Assembly: GCF_032854445.1 (NCBI RefSeq) | Contig: NC_088307.1 | Span: forward strand, 370,001-434,000 | Reading direction: 5' to 3' | Length of the DNA stretch: 64,000 nt | Source of the DNA: Liolophura sinensis | Lineage: Eukaryota > Mollusca > Polyplacophora > Chitonida > Chitonidae | Shown here: positions 12,601 through 24,600 of the stretch, piece after piece | Numbering within the stretch: the stretch's first letter is position 1 | How the letters are laid out: the number at the start of each line of letters is the position of its first letter | Notes under the pieces: generated by a model | Database searches by the model: none | What the model was told of the DNA's origin: nothing | The model's input: the letters and a program-made list of their open reading frames with translations, nothing else | Position numbers and translations under genes: made by a program

Positions 12601-15600
12601 TACAATATGATGACTACATACGTTATTACAATCTGATGACTACATACGTTATTACAATCTGATGACTACATACGTTATTACAATCTGATGACTACATACC
12701 TTTGTCACAAGCTGATGACTACATATGTTGTCACAGGCTCATGGAAGCATTAAATACATTTGATGTGTATGATCTAGATGTTCTCAAATCGCTGACTGTG
12801 GTCCATATATTATGTGAGTTCGTTATCTTCTGATCGACTCATGGAGACAGTAAATTCTGTCATCAATGATATTTTTTCTCTTGACAGGAAGTGGGGCAGT
12901 TAAGAACAAGGTAAGTGTATGCAGTGTGGGTAAGGAAGGATTTAGCGACTTAACTAGCACGAACCGAATACGCTCTCTGAAGGGATGCAATAGGCTATCT
13001 CACTTGGATGTAATGCGCTCTCACACGGATGCAGCACGTTCTTTCACATAGATACAAAACGCTAGCTGACAGAGATACCATACGCTACCTGACAGAGATA
13101 CAATACACTAATCATACCCCCAAAAGAAAAACTCCCACTGGAGATTGGGTTGGAGTTGTCCATGTCCCTTGTATGGCTCCGTAGTTACTGGATACAGTGT
13201 ATACGAGATAAAGCCTCAGTTGCACACATTTAATCAATGGTTTAAATAAATTCGTCAATAAACACTTTTTGTACTCATTCGCTCATCTGTAGTTTATGTA
13301 TGCTCTGACATGGATTTGGATAATATTCGGGTAACTGACTATGCACACATTAATTCATATTTTGTAACAGGTTAGGGAAAATATTTGGTATTAGTTATGT
13401 TTCGTAACTTTTCACAATAAGTACATTAAAGGACAAGACAGCACCTGTTTAAAACATATTTCAAATGAAAACAGGATACTCAAGCTTTCTATAAAGTATC
13501 ATACTTTATTATTTTAGTGAGATTTAACGGAGTAACATGTAAAACAAAATGACAGTACTGCATAAATGGCTGGTGTAAGTCGAGGCTGCCATCTTGAGAA
13601 ATTTATCCAAACACATTGCTCTTAGAATGCGCGGCTTAAACTGTGACGTGGCCGTTACCCATTCACTCCATGAAGTGACATATGGTAACACACAGCTACT
13701 GCATCATTCTGAGATCGTTTACAACGATTTAGTTACGTGTAGTCGAAAGGCCATTTTATACATCCCCCCTTTGCGTATTTGACATTTCAAAAAAGGGCAA
13801 AATAAACATATTTACTTCGCATATTCGATATTGGAGCTCAAAGCAGGAATCGAAAAGCCAAAAGTGCGAAGCCATAGAAACTGAAAATGCAAATTCGGGT
13901 TTCACCTCACATTTTTTTTTAATCTCCTCACATTTTTTTTCGAATTTTGCCCGTTCGTGTTTTTTTCCGTACATTTGACAGGTGAAAATTACAAAGAAAA
14001 GAAATAACTGAACGTGTCAGACCTCCATTATTTTTGTGCAGTATCGGCACCTGTTTAGAGAAACTGAGCGATTTCATCGAAGACAGTGAGAGAGACGTGG
14101 AAGTATTCAGACGGTCCTTGGACGAGGAACTTGTGACCACCAGATATCTGCACGTGTCAGAATGTTCCAGCGATCAGGTAGGGTGACATGCAGGGTAACA
14201 TCGCTACAACATATTATGTTAATATGTCCCTCACAGTTTGAAAGTCGAGCAGTGTTAACATGCTGGTTTTAAAAAATAGCTGTTTTATCTCATAAATTAT
14301 GAAAATACACCAAAGAAAGTAAAAACCAAAATCGAAGATTTTTACCGGTACCGGTAAAAAGAAATCTATTATCGCAATTCCAATCAAATTTTTGCTGCTA
14401 CTTTAGAATAGCCCGAATAATTACCGTTCACAAAATAACAGTCTCGTTTGTCCACGTGCTGTGGTCAAAATCGTTAAAAAAATGTTTTTAAAATTTATAG
14501 AGAAAGTCGCATGAATAATACCTTCAGGCCTTCATAATAAAGACCTTCAGCGTGTTCGATCAGGGTCCGGCCAGGGTCGACGTACAGGGGGCGTATGATA
14601 CACGGGCCATCCGGCCACAATGGAAGTAGGACTGATGATCAGGATCCGGCCAGGGTCGACGTACAGTGGGGGTATGATACACGGGCCATCCGGCCACAAT
14701 GGAAGTAGGACTGATGATCAGGATCCGGCCAGGGTCGACGTACATTGGGGGTATGATACACGGGCCATCCGGCCACAATGGAAGTAGGACTGATGGTCAG
14801 GATCCGGCCAGGGTCGACGTACAGTGGGCGTATGATACACGGGCCATCCGGCCACAATGGAAGTAGGACTGATGGTCAGGATCCGGCTGCACTGTAGCAG
14901 CGATTAAGCAATCTTTCTTCTTTGTGGAAGTCCAAATTTCGCACAGAAAAGTCGAAATGTTGGTTGATACCGCTTGGGCGGTTAGCCTGTTGTCTACCGA
15001 CATGAACTAGCTTTGGGTGGCGCGTTGTCTTCACCGGATAGGTTTAATAGTAATCTCACCAGTGCAGACGGAACTGCGTCGGTGGTTCATGGAAGGGTTG
15101 AGCTGGAGTTGATAATGGATGATGGCGCACTTTTACACGAATTGGCGATTGCCGAGCTTGGCTTATTGAGATAATTGAAATAGATTTTTTGGGAAGGTAC
15201 AGTACCGATATGTGCATTTCTGTAGGTAAATTGGCTGTGTATAAACACCATGTTGGACTGACAGGAAAAGCTGGCTCTAGCTGTGCTAGAATAAAACTTC
15301 CTAGCAGAGTCTTGATGCCGCCAGAGTCAGAGATTATGATCGGGAGGTACGTGGATGGAACTGTTCGCAACGGGGCTACCATTATGGCTGAGGGGTTAGC
15401 GCCCGTCCATCAGAAAGGCGTTCTTGTTTCAAGAGTAGTTGTAGATCCAGAGAGAGCTGTACTAACAGTTGTGAATGTAACCAGTGATCCGGTGTTTTTC
15501 ATGCCACGGCGATCCGGTCTGGTGAAACATGCCATGAACACGGGAAGTCACAAGCCATGCAAGGCCAACACCGCTCTCATTTATGAATGCGTACAATCGT

Positions 15601-18600
15601 GGAAACCGAACTAGAAAAGATGCTGAAGGATGACATCATCGCACCACAACATCATAAGTCGCCAAACAGGATGGCTCAAAATGATTCTGTGTTGATTACA
15701 AGCGACTGAGCTCGCTAACAGTGAAAGACGTCCATCCACTAGCAAGAATCGACGACTCTGTGAACGCTCTCACTGGTTCATGCTGGTTTCTCACGTTAGA
15801 TCTTGTCTCTGGGTATTGGGAATGTGAAATGGATGAGAAGAACAAAAAAGACTGCATTTTTAACACTTAAAGGATTATTTCAGCTCAAGGTGATGTCGTT
15901 TGGTTTAGGTAATGCCCCGCTAGCTTTGAAAGGTTGATGGATTTAGTCCTACGTGGGCTGCAAATTTTATACATGATTTTCACTCGGATGAGAAAGAGTA
16001 ACTTAAGGCTCAATCTCAATAAGTGCTCTCTGTGGCGTCTTGTGTAGGTATCAAATGTGACCCAAATAAATGTGATCTGTTGCTCAGTGGTCGTTACCGA
16101 CAAGTGTGAGTGAAGTTCGCGGATTTCCAGGTTTCGTAGACTGTGACCGGAGGTTTGCCATTGTGGCTGCTCCCCTTTACGGCCTGACTAGAAAGGCTGC
16201 CAAATACCAATACAATGAAGAATGGCATAGGGCATTTCAAAGGTTGAAAAAAATCTTCTGATTTCTGCCCCAGTCATGGATACTGATGCCACTGCTATTG
16301 GGATAGAGGTTGTATTAACAGTGGTCCAGAATAGACGTGAATACGTCATAGCCTATTCAGTTAGGGCGCTCAATAAGCAGCAGCGAAGGTACCGCACTAC
16401 TAAACGGGAGTTGTTGGCGGTGGTTTACGTTTATTAAGCATTTCCGACATAATCTGTGTGAACAATGTTTTGTTTTGAGGTCGGATCATGTTTCGTTCAC
16501 GTGGCTGAGGAATATTAAATAACAAGAAGATAGTCAGATGGTTTTCTGTTCTGAACACCTATGACTTCGACATCCAATACAGGAAGTGGTCAAGAAACAG
16601 AAGGTAAATCCTGAGATGCTGAGGATGAAACCACCAGTGGGGATCTATCATTGGCGCATAACTCCGACTGGTTTGAGGGATGAACCATGAACACTCTAAG
16701 GAGATGGCAACAGCTGTACAAAAAGCTGGCGCGCATAATTAAGTTCAAGGGGAGGGTGTATATAGCAGATGCTCCCTCCCTGGTAAGAACGTTGTGGAGC
16801 TTGTGGAAGGTATTGGAAATACGTGCTGGCCTTCGGTTTTTTTCCGCTGGTATGAAAAGGGCAGAAATAGCTTCCCACTCTTTGTTTGTTGCTCTCAAAT
16901 GCATTCGTCTTAAAGTGTTCAAGGAAGTGCACTGTAGCCGAACTGCAGCACATTTAAAGCGTCATGGTACCTTGCGGGCACTTCGAAGGCAGGTGTACGG
17001 GCCAGGAATGAGCTCAGATGTAACCCGATATCTACTTTCAGGGGAAGGCTGGCCCAGAACCCAGAAGGGCATCATTGTAGCAGTCCTTCCTTGTTGTTCT
17101 ATTAGACCGAATTGCGTTGGACATGCCTGATTACCACTAGCAATAACCGGTATACCTAGGTAATCTCTGATTACCTTACCCAGTGGATTGAAACATATGC
17201 CATCCCGGATCACACGGCAATTACTGTTGGGGATAAATTCGTGACTCAGTTCGTTTTGTAGGTTGGGCGTCCCTAAGCACTTACAAACTGACCAGGGCTC
17301 GAATCTCATCTGTAAGAGCAAATCTGCAAGCTGCTTGGTATCGAGGAATCAAGAAGGATTCCGCACTGGTCTCAGTTAGGTGGCCCTGTGGAAGGCTTCG
17401 CACTGATATTGTTGCAACTGTTAGCGTATAGGGCAAAGGAGCAAGAGAGCACGTGGTGTTCTCCAAGTCTCCCGATGCCCGGTCATGAAAAAACTTGACT
17501 TATTGATCGCCTGCTTGGTATCCAGTCTCAAGGAGGATTCTGGTCGAGTTAGATCACCAGATAAATACTTTCCCTAGCCAGAACCATATAACTTATGCCT
17601 CGTTCTCTTGTATGTTCTTGATGTCCGATATTCTAGAAATCGGTGTCAGCGATGGTGAACTTCGTGGTTTGGATGCGGACATGTGCCCTTGATGGAAACA
17701 AGGGGAGCGCCATGTCCTGTTAGAGGTTGTGTAGATTGTCTGTATCTTACCCGAATCAACTTCTGGGGGCACTGGAAAGCGGCACATAGACAGACTACGA
17801 GAATCTTTCACTGTCCTGTGCCTACTTTCAACAACCCACGTCTGAATCAGTTGAATTGGTATTAGAGAAAGAGACATGGATAGACGGAGGAGGAGACACG
17901 GCAAACTTCTAAGCAAACAGACGAGAGTGTGGAGCGCAGTGCAAAGTTCTTGTCAACTGATGGCACTCGCTGCTGTAAGAGGAAGTCATGAATCTATGTT
18001 GCAGAAAGAGAGGAAGCCAAACGCCAACTCCTGAATCACCCCTTTACGTCTGTCCTGCTGAGCGCACAACACTACTTTGTCGGGATAAGGACAGCTGGGT
18101 TTGGCGAGCCTGGACAGAAACAGGCTCATAAAGATACATTGGCAGCCAGGTATCTCGAAGTCTCAGTCATAATATACTCTGAAGAACATTATGATTTTCT
18201 TCAGTTCTTCCACGTTTTTTTCGGTAACGTCTTCTTTACTTTCCGTAATTGTTCTTCTGTCCACGTCTACATTTATTTTATATCGACGTTTTCTCTAATT
18301 TTCGTTAATCATTAAAACCATTTTGCTTAATCTCATCAGCTGTGTTGCGTCTCCTCTTTGCGTGTATCCTGGTGGACAAATCCAGTACTTTCGGTGCGGT
18401 TTCGTCGTAATCCTTGACGAACTTGGTCAGGGACGGCTTTGTCAATAATTTAAAATCATTGATCCCAGTTGCCTTCCATGTAAACATGTTATGGCTGGTG
18501 AGCTTAACATTGTATGACCTACAAAACCTGCTTATGAGCGGTCCGATGTATAGACATGGTAGATACATAAATATGACAGCTGATAAGCAAATTGTCCTTT

Positions 18601-21600
18601 CGTGGCTTGAGCATTTTGCCAAAAAGTGGTGTAAACGGGAAAAGGAATAACCTTTACTCCTTGCCACTTGGCTTGAGCTAGTAAGTTTGTGTAAGCAATC
18701 CAACATATTATTACTAACGCTCATGTGACACACAAGCAAATTCTGAAGGATTTTACGACCTTCACAAGACATGCTTTATTGTTCTTGCGGACAAAGTTCT
18801 TTGTAATATTACCTTTGTCTGCAAGAACAAACACTATTTTGGTAGAGGACCCTAATGTCACTACTACAACTACCGCAAAATGAACGTATTCTGTAACCAC
18901 CTTTTCTCTGGAGGAACTATTTAAAAGAGACAAATCCTTTCTCAAACAGAGGAGTATATCCGTGCCTTCCAGTTACACCGATATACTACAACTTTCATGA
19001 TTATATGCATTATTTATTGATTTATTTATTCGGTGTTTTACGGCGAACTCAGGAATATTTCACTTATAAGACGGCGGTCATATACTGGATTTTTAAAAAA
19101 TGTATAAATCCCCGAACAAGGCTTGTTTTATTGTGAGATCGAGAAGCTGTACCATTATAACTTCTTTCTACTCACTTAATGACAGGATTACAAGAAGTAC
19201 AATCATTTTGGAGAAAAAAACTGTTGTAATTGTAATATAATCAAGCGTCAACTGTATGCGTATTCTTAAAGATGCCATACGTCAGTAGTATATTAGGGGG
19301 AAAACGTGTCCTTTTGAGTAGGGGGAGGGTGAATCCCCAAGGTATACTATGTGTCGTTCACTTCGCGCTCTGTATGGTATGGTATGGTATGGTATGGTAT
19401 GGTCTAGTGTAGTGTAGTCCAGTGTAGTCTAGTGTAGTGTAGTCTAGTGTAGTATAGTGTGGTCTAGTGTAGTCCAGTGTGGTCTAGTCTACTGTAGTCT
19501 AGTGTACTCTAGTGCAGTTTAGTATATCTAGTGTAGTCTAGTGTAGAATAGTGTACTCTACTCTACTGCAGTCTAGTGTACTCTAGTCTAGTGTACTCCA
19601 GTCTAGTACAGCGGTAGTCTAGTGTAGTCTAGTTTATTCTAGTATAGTGTCTGGTCGGCTTGTTGAGTGAGTGTTCATCTATGGCGCGCCCTGGCAAGCG
19701 GGTGTTCGCTTGCAGAGCGTGCGCCAGGACATTTTTCAGGCGGGACATCTAGTTCAGGCATCGGCGAACGCACACTGGAGAGACGTTCACGTGCCATACA
19801 GAAGCCCAGACATTAGTCCAACGGACACGTGCCAGCAAAAGGGTGGCCATGTGTCGGGATCACCTGGTGCTCGCGACCGGGCATTAAACTCCTGCAGGGC
19901 AAGAACGGGTTCTCCAGTGCGCACGGCTGCTAACAGAGACAGCGTATGCCGGTCGCGTACGTAGCTGTCATTATCGGTGGGAAGTCATTCACTACCCTCG
20001 ACCACCTGACAGGCCGTCGCCTATCCGGGGTTATAAGTAGAGGATAAAGCCAAGGCACGTCTATGACATGTCATACGCCACGGGTGCACCTCAACCATTG
20101 CCGGTCCCGTACGTGAATATCCTTATCCTACATTCTTCGTACGTAGGATATACCCACACCACGTGGTCCATGGCGTGTCATATGACATCTCGCCTGTTCT
20201 CTGTGATTTAGCTCTCTCCCCTCTCTTCAGTTATTTTTCTCGGAGAGTGCCTCTTTTCACGGACACCGTGCAGGTCGCTACATTTGTTTTACCGCGTACG
20301 ACAGCCTGCTCAAACTTCAAGGACACACCGGGTGAGGTAGGCGCTCCCAAGTTGTCGGGACGTTCATGTAACCTCCCCAAGCGAGAAGGCACTGCTTTGT
20401 CAGTTTCTAGGGATAACCTAGAGAAAATGGTCGGACCAAGTCCGATGAGTTTTCTAGGTTAGTCGCCTCTTACGACAAGTTACCTAGAAGGCTGAGGTGC
20501 TAGTCTTGTCTGACCTCGACATCCCATAGGGCAATATCGCTAAGTTTAACAAACTTAGTTTAGTTAGTTTAGACTAAATAGTCGGACCAAGTGCGTGGGG
20601 TTTTTCTAAATTTTACGACAAGTTGCCTAGAGGGCTGAGGTGCTATTTTTATGGCATCGACACCGTTGCAAGGTCACTGCCAACTATATACAGATCCGGC
20701 AAAGTGGCCGCATGGCCCGTAAGACACTATCACAAACTTTTCGCCCCATGCTTCTTGCTATGCCACATCAACATACTTCCCAGCTATAGACACAGATCAG
20801 GTAAAGTGGCTGCCTGGCCCGTTAAGCAAAATCAATAACTTCACTGGCATACACACCTGTGTATGCTTCTATGTTACGAGACCAGCTGAAGCAAGAGCAG
20901 CAGCAGCAGCGACGACTTCCTTGGCCTTACCAGAAGATCCATGGCCCACCAACAAAGCCAGCTCGAGTGACGGGGTCCCGGCGAGTTCAGAGACGGACGA
21001 ATCGAAGACGAAAAAGTGGAAGATTCCAGTGAGCCACTTCCAACCCGACTCAACCCAACCAGAGGACTATTTTCTGTCTAGCAGTGCGAGCGACATAACA
21101 GCTTTATCAGCAGCATTTGCGTTCCATCCGCCAGCATTTTCATAGCGGCCGGCCGTTGCAGGACTTCTACAACATCGGCATAATCTAGGGAAAGTAGGAC
21201 TTGGCCTTGATCAAGCAGCTTTACCCCCATCTGGTCCTGTGATTATTAATGTGTTGTTAAGCGCAACAGCAATCACAAGTCCCTCAGCACGCCGCGGCCC
21301 CTAATTACATCTACGACAAGTGGGTAAAAGCCTACGTCGCCATGTCACCAAAAGCAAGTTTTGATATAGATACACAGACGCCCTCGCTCGGCTGAAGGAA
21401 ATGGCGCTCCCATCCCACCACGCTTTCAACAACGATCTAACCCACCAAACGTGCATGGAGGTCGAGGAGACGTTCATGAAGCACGGCGTGCGCACCGCAA
21501 AAGATTTGCTCCTGTGGTACAACAACCTGGACATGACACTCTTTATGGAGACGGCGAAGAAGATGGTGGTGCTTCGCCAAGCCATGCACATCGACGTGTT

Positions 21601-24600
21601 CGAAGACTGCATCGGCCTCCCACAGTTCACCATCCGCTACATGTCGATTAAAACGACAAAGGCAATCACGACTGCCTGGAGAAAAACATCGCTGGCGATC
21701 CGAGCATCGAGGCGTCACACGTATACAGGGAGGTACACTCTGTCAGCGGATCAGTGGGTTCGATGCTAACGCTTTGCACTTGGCCTGCCTTGCCTCACCC
21801 ATGCCTGCGGGTCACTTCATCCGATGGCGACGTCACGGGAAGAAGTTCATTCCCTTCGGCGTAGTGACGCGTCTGGCTTAAAAATGGCTGGACTGGCAGT
21901 TGCACCAGCTCGGAGTAACCTTCCGCTACAGCCTCAGCCACACCGGTGATCCCCACCTCCCCACCTACGCTACAACGACCGACGAGGTTTGACCTACGAT
22001 GGGAAATGAACAACAACGAAGTGGACCTCCAGTCCCAGCTGTACGAGCTGAAATCCATATGGGAGAGCGAGTTCCTAATCATGCAGAAAGCGAACTTCCG
22101 CGATTTTTTCTGCAGCAGTACGCCTTACTGCCGTCACACCGACAGCCCACGACAAGCTTAGCTGGTTGAGGCTGTCGTCCGAGGCCGGTTATTTGGCTTC
22201 ATCAAATGTGTCATCCGCGTCCCAGACCATCTAAAACCTGACTTTGCGTAATGCCCACCCATTGTTTAAAAAACACTGACGTTTAGCCTGGAGGACATAG
22301 GCCCAGCCATGGTGGAGTTCGCACGGGTCAATGACATCAAGCCTGGCTACAGGCGAATGCTGTTCGGGAGTATGTTCGACACGGTAATTAAGCTGGCCGC
22401 CCTGTTAGTGCAATGGTACCTCACTCGCGGGTTGGTAGTGACCGGTGTCGACAACGTGATGGAGAAACCGCCTGCGTGAGCCTTCCAAACTTTTGCGGAC
22501 GCCCTCTCCCAAACTGGCGGTGGCATCCTCAAACTTCTCGCGCAGGTACTGTGTCCCATTTTGCCTATCGTGATAATTTGAGAGGCAACTTGGGGGGGGG
22601 AGGGGGGGGGGGGTTAAACAACACTAAGTAATGTGCATTCACTCTGAGAGTGCGATGATCTTTGCTATTGTTGAACAAGCTCTACACGATGTACTCGACG
22701 CAGATATTGCACAGGTGGCTGCCTTGGGTAAAGAGCTTTACCCACACCAGACCACACCAGACCACACCACACCCCACCACACCCCCACCACACCCCCACT
22801 TCACCCCATCTGGCTAACCTTTAGTTATTCTCATACGAGTGAAATTATATACAGAAACTATTAAAGCCTATTCCTCACCATTTCCAGTCTTTCTCATTCA
22901 CTAAATGGCATACTGATGATCTGCTAGATTTAAACAATCTATATATACCAAAGGCTGTGAAATATATTTTCCAAGCTTCGCTGGTTTTGAGGGAAGCCAC
23001 ACTTTTCAGATGGTTTATCTTATCTTGATCTATATTTGTACAGAGAGCAAGGTTTTTTTTCTCGCACGCAAGAGGGATAAAACTGACATAAAGTTTTGCC
23101 TATTTGAACAGCAATATGCATGTGGTGGTGCATATGGCGTGTACATACTTTATCTTGCCTTGTAAAATGTGTCAGATCTTGTGTGTTATGTGATGACTTT
23201 AACCGACGTCACAAGTTATTATTGCAAAACTAGTTTATCACGACCATTCCATCAGGTTTCACTCCTTCGGTTACAACATACCTTGCAACATCTGTGAAAA
23301 CTGTTGACCGCTTTCCGTTTAGTTCTTACGTAGTTTGTATTCAACGTCGTTTTTGGAATTGACCTTGCGATTATTGACCTGAAATGTCCATTGCGGTTGA
23401 CAGCTGGTATACAAATCTCTGAATGATGATGTTTTTCTCATCAAAGCCTAAAATTTTCATTTGTTGATTTAATAAGTTTTCCATTTACAGGAGTGTGCAG
23501 AACTTACAACGCCCAAACACCTGGCGATGAGGGAGTCTTTTGTGGAGGACGAAGATCGTAGGGATGTCAAATCGACCGCTACGTCAGTCCCGCGAAATCA
23601 GAGGACACAGGTGTGTAACCATGGCAATAAATCGAATCGGCCCTTATGTTAGTCTCACAGCATCATGGGACATCATCATAGCATCATATTCCCAACAATA
23701 CATGATCCCAACCATTTTCTATAGCTCATTCATCTATATCTTGTAACTTCAGGTTTTACGTGAAAACGTTTGTCAAGTTACTTCAGCTAAGATATAATAT
23801 TTTGGCAATACCATCTTTCTCATTTTCGTTTTCGCTTTAAGAGAGGCTAAGCAACTCGTATCCGTACTGCCAATATGTCACCGTTCTCTGTGGAGTTACA
23901 CTTGGTGTATAGACATTAGCTAAGAGTGACGTAAATCCACAAACAACGGTGACGCCATTCGTTACTAATCTTAAATATATATGTAAATACACTTTTCAGA
24001 CATGTCTTTCCGGATGTTCTGCTGGATCATTGCAATGTGCGGCAGATTTGACGCCGATAGTGACACCTACCGGAGAGCAAAGTATAAGCATACGGAGTAC
24101 GTGTGGGTCTTGATGTAGTGACCCGTAAATTACACCGGTGATGCTAGGTGTTTCTGTAAGAAACATTAAAATATTATGGTAACCCGGGTTGGCTTACATT
24201 GGACAGCGTGGGTGCTTTAATTCAAAGACATAAGATTTTGAGTTCGAACTAATGTGTCCAAATTAATTAATTAATTAATGCGGCTACCAAGAATAAAGCA
24301 GAAGGAACTGTATCACGAAGGAGATAACTAGTGCATAACGTGTACAGTAAAGGGACAAGTCTCTCTCCCCTCCCCCCACTCCCCCGATAAATTTTCTATG
24401 GGACAAACATTTGCCGTCTTTACTCTGATTCAAACATAATCAGAATTTGTGACCATAATAAAGACTATTGTTGTTATTTATCAATTCCCACGTATTTCTC
24501 TGTGTAAAGTGTCACAGAATTGAATTTGTATCTTTTACATCGTTTCGCAGCACCACGAATAATGTTTATCAAAACAAGTGACGTCCAGCTAGAGATCTCT

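Noticed and set aside
11690-12742. CRISPR-like regular repeats
   Set aside because: Units are contiguous with no unique spacers, and the host is eukaryotic. The same applies to every tandem array in the window.
14560-15003. Reverse-strand frames of about 70 codons in the 79-bp repeat
   Set aside because: Identical peptides in several frames show that they are repeat artefacts.
15056-15382. Reverse-strand 108-codon frame
   Set aside because: Antisense to the retroelement remnant, whose domain order is consistent on the plus strand.
20163-20462. 99-codon frame
   Set aside because: No recognisable domain, overlaps a duplicated repeat segment, and lacks splice or homology support.
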